Shown here: positions 44,430-54,039 of the stretch, in pieces
How positions within the stretch are numbered: position 1 is the first letter of the stretch
How the letters are laid out: each line of letters opens with the position of its first letter
NCBI GenBank assembly: GCA_963920705.1
Contig: CAWUCO010000202.1
Location: 371,470-435,469 of the forward strand
Source: Odiellus spinosus
Lineage: Eukaryota > Arthropoda > Arachnida > Opiliones > Phalangiidae
DNA length: 64,000 bases
Reading direction: 5' to 3'
Program-made: the position numbers and the translations under genes
Notes under the pieces: model-generated
The model's input: the letters and a program-made list of their open reading frames with translations, nothing else
What the model was told of the DNA's origin: nothing
Databases searched by the model: none

Positions 44430-45166
44430 CTATGCGTTCGAGCGCGGTGGGAAACTGGTTCCAACCTCTCGACTCCTCTTCTCCTTTTCTTTTTTTTTCC
44501 TTCTCGATGATTTACCATTTCGGGGGGTTTGATCAATGTCAGGTGTTTGGCTGTTTTTGCTAGACTCGCCACTTAAAACTTCGGATATCGAATCGAGCGC
44601 CTCTTGTTTCGCCCGAAGAAAATTTCCCCGCTCCGGGGTAGGCGTGCCTCCCACGGCGCCTAAAAGCTCTTCGGGGGTTCTTGAAATAAATCTTGATGCA
44701 ATTGACGGGTAATTTTTGAGGCGGAATCTCTTATCAAATTAGAAACGTAATGCGGGCCGAGTTTTTGCTCCATTTCTTCTTTTGACAACGGGGTCGAATG
44801 CTCTTGATATAAAGGGGAAATCTTTGAACGCGACGTTCTCCCGCGGAATCCTTTCGTCATAGAATATCTCGGCGTAATAAATGGTTGCGGTGAAGCTTTT
44901 AAAGGTTGCAAACCGGGGGTTACAGGCGTGGTGGGTTGGGGCGGAAGTGTTAGGGCTGATAAATTACTAACTTTAAACTTGGGCAAGGGAATAGTTTCTT
45001 TCATATCTAAATAACGCCGTAGCGTATCCATATAAACTATTAATTTGGCGGCAGAAGGGGCGTTTGATTTTAAGATTCGCTCAATCTCTTCGTCGAGTGA
45101 TTGAAATACTTTACTCTCGGTAATTTCTGTGAGAGATGTAGCGGGGACAAGAATCATTGATTTCAT
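44430..45166 (-). pseudogene. Virion-associated Pro-rich protein (Polinton conserved), frameshifted
   Basis: ATG at 45166. SMILVPATSLTEITESKVFQ, then DEEIERILKSNAPSAAKLIV and YMDTLRRYLDM form the conserved N-terminal helical part often found beside F54H12.2-like genes. A Pro/Thr-rich middle and a KGFRGRTSRSKISP motif follow. The frame shifts near 44670 (C/G run) and continues with GGTPTPERGNFL and a Lys/Arg-rich tail to 44430. The start overlaps the stop of the next upstream gene as ATGA. Function unknown; DNA packaging or core role possible. Confidence 0.55.
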
Positions 45167-45555
45167 AATTGACGAGCGATTAAACCCACTAAAGAGGGTA
45201 ACAAAGTAGTTAATAAAGTACCCACAAATCCGCCTTTTTGATTCAGCAATATTTTACGTTTAGCTTTTCGGGAGAGTTAGGATGAAGCTAACTTCCGAAT
45301 GAGCGCTTTATATTTAGCTAATCGCTTTTTACGAGCTGTGGTTAAAAAGATACCACCTCCTTTCAAATTTTTGCATAGAGTGGAAATAGAATTTAATTGA
45401 TTCGCGCTACTATTGTTTAATAAAACGCGACGGGCGGGGCCTGTACTCTGACGTAATGCTTGTAAAAACGGTAAAAAGGTCTTAAATTTTTTGCTCGGAT
45501 AGGCTTTCGGCTGTTTTTTACATCTTTTCGAGCGACGTTTTCGCTTCAAAACCAT
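45163..45555 (-). pseudogene. Basic core-like protein with C-terminal hydrophobic tail
   Basis: ATG 45555: KRKRRSKRCKKQ, LPFLQALRQSTGPARRVLLN, ISTLCKNLKGGGIFLTTARK, KRLAKYKALIRKLA. A TAA at 45277 interrupts the frame, which then continues LSRKAKRKILLNQKGGFVGT and LLTTLLPSLVGLI to a stop at 45163. The R-x-L-L ... N-x-L-x-G ... K-K-x-L-x-x-Y-K pattern plus the GGF-hydrophobic tail is a recurrent small protein of Polinton-type elements. The downstream gene starts on the final ATGA overlap, which argues that 45163 is the native stop and the TAA a lesion. Confidence 0.6.
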
Positions 45556-45676
45556 GCTCGTGAATATAGTTCCGAAAAAACAGTTATTTTTTAATCACAA
45601 TAAATTATCATAGGCGCTTCGTGAATTAAAATACGACTCCTTAGTCTTAAAAGGTCAGGTGTTTCTTGTTTATTGT

Positions 45677-46310
45677 CTATGAGTAAATAACTAGTTTATA
45701 TGCTTCTACTATTTTTTTCCCATGACCCGGGGCAATTTGTGATCCTAACAAAGAAATTCCTAATGAATCTCGGGGATTTTTAAAATAAATAATGTAACAA
45801 GTGTTTAAAGATATTAACCGAGCTTGACTGCCTTTCGGAAATAAAGTTTGACAAAGGATCATGACGCTAATATTAAAGTGATGCGATTTTTCCGTCACTA
45901 AATTAGCGATAAAGGGGTTGTTAAAGATTTCATGAGCAAGAGCGTCCAAAACAATAAGCGCATTACGATTTTTTTCCCAAAATTCAACGTTAGAATCGGG
46001 TAAACCCTAAATAAAAACAATATTGGGAAGTGTTTGGCGTAAAACATCAAAATTGGGTTGATAAGCTTGAAAACAATAAATTATTTTGTCGGGAGGGGGA
46101 TATGTAATTAATGGTAATTGTTTTAAAAAATTAGAGACAAAAGTGCTTTTTCCTATAAAAATAAATAAAACACATTTTTTTAATGCTAGATTATTATATA
46201 TGTATATAATTTTATTAATAATAAAATACAGGCAAAAAAAGCATACCACACATAGAAGGCCCGCAAATTAAACTTCGAAATGGAGTAATAAATTTTAAAG
46301 TATCATTCAT
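45677..46310 (-). pseudogene. FtsK/HerA-type genome-packaging ATPase (spliced)
   Basis: Exon 1 (46310-46247) ends in the first half of Walker A (LICGPSMC). A 94-bp intron follows, and exon 2 starts with the second half (KSTFVSNFLKQLPLI). Further motifs: KIIYCFQAYQPNF, an in-frame TAG at 46007, ALIVLDALAHEIFNNP (Walker B region; note Asp-Ala where Asp-Asp/Glu is usual), HFNISVMILCQTLFPKG (sensor-like), SLNTCYIIYFKNPRD. This is the A32/FtsK-like packaging ATPase of Polintons, adintoviruses and relatives, which pumps DNA into the capsid. The single TAG would truncate it. Confidence 0.8.
46153..46246 (-). other. 94-bp intron inside Walker A of the packaging ATPase
   Basis: The donor GTATGC follows exon base 46247. 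The acceptor TTTATTTTTATAG ends at 46153. Joined exons keep frame, and the split codon is the glycine before the catalytic lysine. The intron is AT-rich and contains stops in all relevant frames. Confidence 0.8.
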
Positions 46311-46394
46311 TATAACAAAAAAATCCAACACCAGATATTAAAACCGGTCACTTTTAAGTTTCACAATTTACATGTTTATTAACCCGACACCAGT

Positions 46395-46604
46395 TTATAT
46401 GCTATGTATTGACTGCACCAATTGTATTTCCTTTTTTAAATCTTGACCTCTATTACACGCTAAAAATATTTGTTCAAATTTTTTAATTTTATGTTGAAAA
46501 CGTAAGTGATCAATCCATTTATAATTTTTTCTATTTTCCGCGGGGATTTCATAAATTTGAATTATTTTAGAAAAATGCACGTGCCTGTTTCCATTCTTGG
46601 ACAT
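46395..46604 (-). CDS. Small RVxF-motif protein, possible PP1-targeting (PPP1R15-like)
   Basis: 69 codons, intact. Residues 7-12 (RHVHFS) form a PP1-docking V-x-F motif. Residues 22-40 (NRKNYKWIDHLRFQHKIKK) carry a Trp and an R-F-x-x-x-I block, in the spacing seen in the C-terminal functional core of PPP1R15/GADD34 family proteins, which direct protein phosphatase 1 to eIF2alpha; several large DNA viruses encode such proteins. The position next to the BIR gene fits a host-modulating cluster. The match is short and made by eye, so the function is inference. Confidence 0.4.
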   Translation of the reverse strand: MSKNGNRHVHFSKIIQIYEIPAENRKNYKWIDHLRFQHKIKKFEQIFLACNRGQDLKKEIQLVQSIHSI

Positions 46605-46754
46605 GATTGGCTATTTATAAAGGGTGGACATTTTATTTTTTCTTCAACAATAGTTTTTTCAGGAGCGCCGCTTATTATTGTATTAACACGCTTCCTTTCA
46701 TCTTTACCGCTTTGATTCGAGTTATATTTCGCGAAAGGAATGCTGCCGCATTCA

Positions 46755-47149
46755 TCAAATCCGGTTTGAAGAGGTTGAAATGGTACGAGGGATGTTCGTA
46801 GTCGAATTTCGCTTGGTAACAAAATCGCAGTTTGGACTATATTTTTCATGCTCTTTAAAGGGGATGTCTAAACATTCCCAACGATATAAAATAAGCCTGC
46901 ATTGAAAACATTGACAAGCTTGGATTTTCGAGTCTAATAAAAAAATCCTGCTTTAGCTAAGGCTTCAATCGGAACGCAACCTTTCCAACGCCCTTTAAAA
47001 CTTTCTGGGCGGGTCAATTCGTGATTAATTTTTTTTTCGCTTCCGTCCGCTTTGTAGCCGAAAGGCAAAGTGTCAAGATTATTTAAAATATATCGTTTAT
47101 CATTTGTGCATCTAAACTTTTTGGTCGGCTTGGTCGACTCTAGGGCCAT
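46755..47149 (-). pseudogene. BIR-domain (IAP-like) protein, frameshifted
   Basis: ATG 47149. RPESFKGRWKGCVPIEALAK then AGFFY gives the first half of a baculoviral IAP repeat. The frame breaks at a T7 run near 46940. In the next frame CQCFQCRLILYRWECLDIP and EHEKYSPNCDF supply the zinc set Cys-x2-Cys-x16-His-x6-Cys, exactly the BIR spacing. No RING domain is seen before the stop at 46755. BIR/IAP proteins block caspases and are carried by insect DNA viruses. The break probably inactivates this one. Confidence 0.75.
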
Positions 47150-47171
47150 CTGTATTTTATGTCTTTTTACG

Positions 47172-50126
47172 TTAAAGTGTTAATTCTTTTTGAGGATCCA
47201 TGATTAATTCTTCGAAATTTTCTAGGCCAATAGCTTCGATATTTTCACGATTTAAAGTGATGCCTTTACATTTTTGTACAATTTTTTGAGATTCTTTTAA
47301 TTTATAGACATAACTTTTTGGTCCTGTCGCCATAAATAAATATATCGAATTGCCCTTTAATTCGTCGGCCCACGAGCCCCAATTTAAACAAAGTTTCATT
47401 TAATCTAATACGCCCATAAGCGGAAACGAAACTAGCTACAATAGCATTACCGTAATTATACGAAGGCGCGTAATCGCTTTCGCTTTTGAGGCTTAACATC
47501 GCAATTTCGTCAGTTACGGGTCGCAAATCGGCTATTTCCACGCTAGGGTCTCCTAAATATTTAATTAATTCTGCGTATTTATTAATTAGTACAGTTTTAG
47601 TATGATAAGTACGTAACCCTACACGTCCCCACAGCGGGTTAATATTTAATTTCCCAACGTGACGTAATCCAGGGTTATCAGTAATGTCAGAAATATTTAA
47701 ATTAAATTTTTCACTTCGATTAATTTTTTTCGACAATTTTTTTTTTCTGTGACAGCATCACTTGGAAATCCCGAATTCGCTATTTTCAGACCAATAAAGT
47801 CCGTCATGTACTGACTAAAGAAATTTTCCTGTTTGTGATAGTGATAAACTTCGTAAGATTTTGTAATTAGCATACTTTACGGCCCAATAGAGCTCGTTGC
47901 TAACCCAAACACCTTCTAAGGCTCTATCGTTCTCTCCGTGATTACAAACGTTTAACTGAAATTTAGCACACATTTTACACAGCGGGTAATATAATTTTCC
48001 ATGCACTCGAACGGGTAAAACGGGGATATAAAGATTTTGGGGGGGCCGTACGCGCGCGTGGATAACCCCAAAGTACGCATCTGCTTCGTAATTAAAGTTA
48101 GAGGTAATAATACTAGGGTGTAATCCCGGAAAAACCTTATCGCGACAAATATGAGGGTAAAGCGAAATTATGTCTAAATATTTGATGGTTTGATGTGTTT
48201 GGGGAACGCTTTTTAATTTAAATACGCTACAACGACCACCGTATAAAGCGCTGCGTCCATTAATACGGGGGCGTAATGTTAGACTTTTGCAAAAAACTTT
48301 GGCTTCGGCGTTTTCCTTCAAAAAGCGATAAAATTGACATTCTTTTATTGTAATATATTTATGATTTGGAAGAGCTTCTCGAATAAAAATATCTCTATCC
48401 AAAGTGCGTTCGTGAAGATGTTTATTGGTTGTTTTTAATAGGGAATTATAAGAATTTAAAGCCAAACAAAGCTCGCATCCGTGATAAAAACAACCGTCAA
48501 AATTAATAGCTAACGGTGGACCGTTAGAATAACCGTCTAATCGATATGGACCAACTTGTTTTTCCCCTCCGTATAAAGGGCTTAGTACCATTGGATCGAA
48601 ATTCATTTGATCGACACAGGGTCCATTAGATCGAAATTCAATGGATCGACATGCAGAACCAAATGATCGACACTTAAAAAAAGAAGACTCAAATGATCGA
48701 CAGGTAAAAAAGATTGAATGTAATAGACATGCAGTACCATTGGATCGAAATTCATTTGATCGACACAGGGTCCATTAGATCGAAATTCAGTGGATCGACA
48801 TGCAGAACCAAATGATCGACACTTACAAAAAGAAGATTCAAATGATCGACAGTTAAAAAAGATTGAGTGGAATAGATATGAAGTACCATTGGATCGACAT
48901 GCAGAACCAAATGATCGAAAATATCAAATAAAATTCAAAAAGACTTGATACTGCATAGATTTAAAAATCGATTAGTTAATTTAAAACCTATCGATTTTTA
49001 AATCCATGCAATATTAAGTATTTTTAAAATTAATTTAATAACCTAAACTAACCTAACCTAACCTAAACTAACCCTACAAAACGCAATAATTTTATATATT
49101 AACCAAATAATTTCGATTATTTAACACACCATTTTCACGATGAGGATTCAAACTCAGTATCTTTTTACAATCCATGCTGGCTACCCTTTCGGGCAACGGG
49201 TCATGGCATCTCAATTAAAACGAGAGAGACTGTCGATCAAATAAATTTCGATAAAATGAGACACACTGTCGATCAGATAAATTTCGATCCGATGGACCCT
49301 TTGTCGATCGAATGAATTTCTATCTATTGGTAAAAAACGAGAGAGACTGTCGATCAAATAAATTTCGATCAAATGGGGCTATCCCGTCGATCAAATGAGA
49401 CGCACTGTCGATCAGATAAATTTCGATCCAAAGGACCCTTTGTCGATCGGATGAATTTCTATCTATTGGTAATATCCCGTATAAAGCCGTTTGAAGTTTT
49501 ATGCCTTCTTGATTTACAAACCAAGCTAAATATTTTAAACTAATTTGAGAATAGGCAAATTGATTGTGGTAACCGTTAGGAGGGACAATTCCCATTGTAT
49601 ACGGTTTGAGATAATTGTTTAGAAAAAGCGTGGTTAGACACCCGGCAATCGTTACAGAACGTTGGTAACCGCCAATATTTTGAGGCAAGTCTATGAAGAT
49701 TAAATCAAATTTCCAGTTATCGCTTTCTGCAATCAAGTCTTTCGAATTTGATTGTATTACCCGACTTAACGTTCGAATAATACGCTTGGGAGTGAGTTTG
49801 TCTATTTTAATTAAATTTATATTAACTGGCGTATTTAAACTTTCTGAATTTAAACTAAAACGTAAATGAGTAAAGTTTTCACGATCCAATAATATTTCGC
49901 GAATTATTTCTGCTAAAATTCTTTTAAAGATTTTATAGAATTCTTTAACAGGAATTTTAGTTAAGTCATGAAATTGAATTCGAACATCTATTTCTTTTGT
50001 CTTCCATTTATATGAGCGTTTATATAATCGGCGTTGAATGTGATAAAAACGTTTAAGATTAGGAAAAGAAGAGGTATCCGAATCGCTAGCGGTAGAAGAT
50101 GAAGAGGTTTCTGAATAATCGGCCAT
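47172..50126 (-). pseudogene. Protein-primed type DNA polymerase B, degraded
   Basis: ATG 50126: Ser/Thr-rich start, then PVKEFYKIFKRILAEIIREI, LTPKRIIRTLSRVIQS, TMGIVPPNGYHNQFAYSQIS to about 49480. A repeat element interrupts, and from 48592 the frame continues LDGYSNGPPLAINFDGCFYH, GRSALYGGRC, KYLDIISLYPH (motif A), then after frame breaks near 47858 and 47745 FFSQYMTDFIGLKIANSG, NPGLRHVGKLNINPLWGRVG (motif B region) and GPKSYVYKLK. Motif C (Y-x-D-T-D) is absent: codons for RLNETLFKLG run directly into those for GSWADELKGN at about 47390. The exonuclease core also seems missing before TIAGCLTTLF. This is the replicative polymerase of Polinton-type elements; the copy is dead. Confidence 0.85.
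48593..49478. mobile_element. GATCGA-end repeat element inserted in the polymerase gene
   Basis: Both ends are arrays of ATCGAAATTCATTTGATCGA-like words in inverted orientation: TACCATTGGATCGAAATTCA at the left, and its imperfect inverse ending TATCTATTGGTA at the right, about 65 bp. CTTTATACGG (polymerase codons) occurs on both sides and may be the target duplication. The left subterminal block (48593-48700) is repeated at 48737-48860. A CCTAA-rich stretch lies near 49050-49070. No transposase. Organisation is the same as the GACCGAAT elements at 25003 and 28355, with a different motif. Confidence 0.75.
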
Positions 50127-50199
50127 TTTTTATGCGGAATTATTTTTTAAAATATTTCTAATTAAAGACACAGTTTTAATTCAAGGGTTATTTTTTATG

Positions 50200-50817
50200 T
50201 CAAAAATATTTACTCATTACCTTCTTTGGAGCAATGATTTGAGTTTCTTTACTGTTTTGAATTCGCTCGCAACATTTGTAAAAGGCGTTGACCAATTTTA
50301 CACCATCTCGATCCGATTCATCACTGACACTACAAAATTAATAATTGTAAATTAAACTCAAATTTTACGAATTTAAAATTATTTAAAAATCTTACATGTA
50401 TTTTAATTTTTTATGGTCCGGTTTCCAGAGTTCGTCAACGGGACTGTTTCCAATGTCCTCCATTTTATATAAGTTCATTTCCATATAAAATAGTCCATTC
50501 GTACGAGGTCTCGTTTCTGATTCGTAGTAATTGCCATTTACCCTTAAACGTACGCTACTTTCTAAACCAAGTGTTGAAACAGTAGAACTTTCTTTTACTT
50601 TTTCAAGAAAAATATTATCGTCGGGTGCTATTAATTTTTCTAAATTTAAAAACGAAGTTATTTTTCGTTTTGAGCTACTCAATTTATGAGAGGGACTGGG
50701 CCGATTGATGTCTGGAAATTCGTTTAAATTACATTCTGCTTCTTCTACCGTAATGTCGGGAGATGGCAAAGGGCTGGACAAGTCCAATATATCCTGTGAT
50801 TCGAGTAATTGACTCAT
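50200..50817 (-). CDS. Spliced early-type protein of the viral element, unknown
   Basis: ATG 50817; exon 1 to 50396; 66-bp intron; exon 2 50329-50200. The spliced frame is exactly 183 codons plus stop, with no break. Residues 1-60 are Ser/Pro/acidic (SSPLPSPDITVEEAE, a possibly phosphorylated activation-type region). The middle reads LESSVRLRVNGNYYESETRP and the C-terminal part is charged (CCERIQNSKETQIIAPKK). No known domain. It lies upstream of the polymerase on the same strand, where early regulators are often found. Intact splicing and frame suggest recent function or less decay. Confidence 0.6.
50330..50395 (-). other. 66-bp intron
   Basis: Donor GTAAGA, acceptor AATTATTAATTTTGTAG, AT-rich interior. 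A second canonical intron in the viral minus-strand block. Confidence 0.85.
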
Positions 50818-51183
50818 ATTCCAACTATTTTATCAAAAAATAATCGACCCTAAACTACCGAAGACTGAAAATAAACTTTTACACGTTATGGTCTATCTTT
50901 ATATAAACGAAAACTTAATAAATAAATAAAAAAATAGATATTTTTTGTTTTTCAAAAATTAGAATTTAATATTTTTTAAGTGACGTACAAAGATAATTAG
51001 TTTTTAATATGTATCAAAAAAAACTTTTATGGTACAACGCCTATTTATAAAAATATTTTATTCTAGGATAATTATCCCCTCTAGTTAAATTTTTACATAG
51101 ATATAACCCATTTATTTCCATATATAAAGCTAAAAAATATTAACATTTTTAAAGTCTTAGTAACATAAGAAGTCTTTAAAAAA
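50818..51183. promoter_or_regulatory. Divergent AT-rich intergenic region
   Basis: 366 bp between the minus-strand early-type gene and the plus-strand small ORFs. TATATAAA-type words occur on each side (reverse-oriented TTTATATAAA near 50898, CATATATAAAGC near 51119), suggesting two divergent TATA promoters. Confidence 0.4.
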
Positions 51184-51381
51184 ATGGCTTGTTTAAGTAC
51201 AAATTGCGATATTAAAAACACCGAGCGTTTTGTGGGAATTTTGTCATTAACCGCGCTGAGTTTTCACATTTGTGATAAAAATGCTCTTTTTAACAAAATA
51301 CCTGTAGAAAAGCGCAATCACGTTGTTAATGTAATAAGTAAACGCGTTTTTGATGAGTGTTATGAACTTTTAAGACATTAA
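51184..51381 (+). CDS. Small hypothetical viral ORF, 65 codons
   Basis: Intact from ATG. CLSTNCDIKNTERFVGILSL then KRVFDECYELLRH. No motif recognised. Placed 60-70 bp downstream of a TATATAAA-like box. Assigned to the viral element by position. Confidence 0.45.
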   Translation: MACLSTNCDIKNTERFVGILSLTALSFHICDKNALFNKIPVEKRNHVVNVISKRVFDECYELLRH

Positions 51382-51401
51382 CTACTTTATATCCGAAAAA
51401 C

Positions 51402-51647
51402 ATGGAATTTTTTGTTTCAATAGATATAATCGTGATTTTGAAATCCCTCCTCCCTTTTGTCCTTTTGCTGTGCATATTCGTCATCCTGCCTGTCCCTTTT
51501 TTAATTTTCGCTGTTCTACGTTTCAAATTCATACCAGCCATTATATACGTAGCTGGACTTACTATAAAGCGGCCATTTTTGCTACCTTGTACGTTACTTA
51601 ATGAATACCAGCTTTGTTATCCAAAAAATAATGATATCCTTATTTAG
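51402..51647 (+). CDS. Small membrane protein, viral element (3)
   Basis: 81 codons. Hydrophobic from residue 8 to about 53 (LLPFVLLLCIFVILPVPFLI), forming one or two membrane spans, then a short polar tail (NEYQLCYPKNND). It begins 21 bp after the preceding ORF. Topology resembles the two membrane proteins at 35111-35811, but sequence similarity is weak. Function unknown. Confidence 0.45.
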   Translation: MEFFVSIDIIVILKSLLPFVLLLCIFVILPVPFLIFAVLRFKFIPAIIYVAGLTIKRPFLLPCTLLNEYQLCYPKNNDILI

Positions 51648-52339
51648 ATATCGGGACATCAACATTTTTTTATGAAAATTTTACGCTGGAAATGAGAAAA
51701 ATAAGAAGAAGAAAAATTAACTATCTGAGTCGACAAGTATGTAATTTTTTTAAACCTTTATTTATTTAAAATTATAATGTTATTAACTTTTAGATGAAAA
51801 AAAATTAAAACACTATATTTAACTTTGGAACCAAATATGGACGAATTATTAATTTCAATAATGTATAGCTGAAAAAAAATAAAACCCTATATTTAACTTT
51901 GGAACCAAATATGAACAAATTATTACTTTTAATGATATTTTAAAACATTTCTATTGGCATTTTATAATTTGATAATTTTTCTTTGTGAAACTATTTCTTT
52001 ATCATAAATATATTCTTTCGAAAATATTATTTTTGTAAAATGATAATTATATCAATTAAATGTAATTATAATGAATATTTTTATAATCTGTATATTTTAT
52101 CTATATAACTAGATAATTTATCTTAATTATTATAATCCCTACGTGTATAATTTTAATATTTTGATATTCGAATAAAAAATTTAAAACTGGACGACATTGA
52201 AAATGACATTCTATATTTTTCACGTTATTAATATACATACGTAGATAATCACTTTTTTATATTAAATTTCAAAATATATAAATACGCAAAAATTAGGTTC
52301 ATTTTTTCACTTTTGAATTTTGTTATCAAACCTCCAAGT
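51648..52339. other. AT-rich spacer, no gene
   Basis: Very AT-rich. An imperfect repeat (AAAACACTATATTTAACTTT with GGAACCAAATATG, near 51808 and 51881). Precedes the dUTPase remnant. Confidence 0.5.
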
Positions 52340-52532
52340 ATGTCTAGTAAAAATATTGCCGTGGTGCAGCCGTTTTACCCGGTTCTAAAATATTTAAAAT
52401 TGAGTCCAGCCGCTTTTATACCAACTAGAGCTACGAATTGGTCAGCTGGTTTAGATTTTTACGCATTGTATGACCGTAATCCCCGTTAATGGACTTGTCA
52501 AAGTACACACGGGGATTGCACTTGAACTATAG
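52340..52532 (+). pseudogene. dUTPase, N-terminal remnant
   Basis: ATG 52340. AAFIPTRATNWSAGLDFYAL matches dUTPase motif 1 (S-A-G-x-D). After a frame break near 52472, IPVNGLVKVHTGIALEL matches motif 2 and its following strand. The sequence then leaves the family at 52530, where DNA of a Tc1-like transposon begins. Motifs 3-5, which bind uracil and the phosphates, are missing. dUTPases (dUTP to dUMP plus pyrophosphate) are common in nuclear DNA viruses. It marks the right end of recognisable viral sequence. Confidence 0.7.
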
Positions 52533-52926
52533 TCGCCCCAACGAAAGAAGAGCCCTGAGAAAAACGTCGGAAATGGGGTCGCCACCATCGACCCCATAGT
52601 TATTAATCAACTTGTTTTTCTCTCGCGATGTCTGTCTGCAATATCGTCTGCTATCAAGATTGAGTGGATAAGTTCGGTGTTATTGAACGTCGGCTTTTTG
52701 CAGTGTATATGCTGTTATATTTGGTTTATTGCGATAAAGTATTCTGTATAACTCATAACATAACGAAACAACATTTGAAAGTACACCAGTACTAGTTTTT
52801 TTTTATTACGATTAACCTCTGAATTTAAAAACATTGAATATTTAAGGAAAGACACCATTAGTGAAAAACATAAATATAATCAAAAATTAATGTAATTGTC
52901 TTAGAATTCAAGCACTTTTTGCCCGT

Positions 52927-54039
52927 TTAGTTCGAATATTCATCGGAGTCTTCGCTGTCATCTTGCATGTTGATAATAAGAGGTTCAATCGCGGTTTCTA
53001 TGATGGGATCTTTTTCCCAGTACTCTTCAAGTACCTTTTCCACATGCATAATCGCGTTGATCCAGTTTTCATAGAGTTCCGCTTTGAGTGAAGTTTTGTC
53101 TTAGGGAATGTGGTGGTGGTCGTCGAGCCATTTCTGCATGTCGCCTTTACGAGTTGCTGTGGTAGGTGCTTTGTCTATAATAACCGAGTGATATGACGCG
53201 TTGTCAATGAAGATGGTGGCATTTTCAATGTTAGGAAGAAGTTGTTTTATAAACCACTCTTTGAAGCATTTGGCATTCATGTCGGCATGATAGTCTGCAA
53301 GGCCCGATTTAGATGATTCATTCTTCACAAAACGATTCGAGGAACCCGCGTGAAGTACAATAAGTCTCTTTCCTTTACCAGAAGGGACTTTCGGACCAGA
53401 TATATCGTCCGACTGCCAACATTGCGATACCGTATGGTTTTCATTCACCCACGTCTCGTCAATAAAAATAACGTTGTCCTTCAAATCAATAACTTTTACA
53501 GTTTTTAGAAATTGCCGACGGCGAGCCACGACGTCAGTTCTTTCCATAAGATGCTTGCGACTATCGACCTTTTTATACTCGAAACCAAGTTGATTTTTAA
53601 GTATTTGTCGTAATGATTAACGACCACCGCTGAAAATGGCTTCTTGCGTCACATCGTCGACTTGTCGAAGGGATTCCAGTAATTTCTCTACAGTGGGGAG
53701 CTCTTTGTCTAAGTGGAATTGATGTACTCGACGTCTAATGGCTTCAAGCTGAAAGCTATCTAACTCAGTTACTGGGGATGAACGGCTTCTAGACTTCCCG
53801 GGACTCTAGGCAACCTCGGCGTATGACTTTCCTATCTGTTTGGCATCTTTCACTTCCTTCTGAATCCTTTTAACCTTTGTACAACTTACACCAGTTGCTT
53901 CTGCCGTGCGAACTTGAAGCTGTTCAACCGGATGCAAGACACGTTTTTCGTTGCGCTATCTTTCAAAATAACTGGCCACATTAGATATAATTATTCGTGC
54001 CTGGCGGTGGTTAAATGAGCCTCTACTACATTTCGGCAT
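52927..54039 (-). pseudogene. Tc1/mariner-like transposase (second family)
   Basis: ATG 54039. An N-terminal HTH part near 54030-53880 is followed by VTELDSFQLEAIRRRVHQF, YKKVDSRKHLMERTDVVARR, NVIFIDETWVNENH (first Asp), GKGKRLIVLHAG, FIDNASYHS (second Asp), and an acidic C-terminus ending SEDSDEYSN. Stops at 53101, near 53620, 53810 and 53957 interrupt the frame. It is a DDE_3-type cut-and-paste transposase unlike the one at 6520. It lies between the dUTPase remnant and AT-rich DNA, so its insertion probably truncated the viral gene. Confidence 0.8.
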
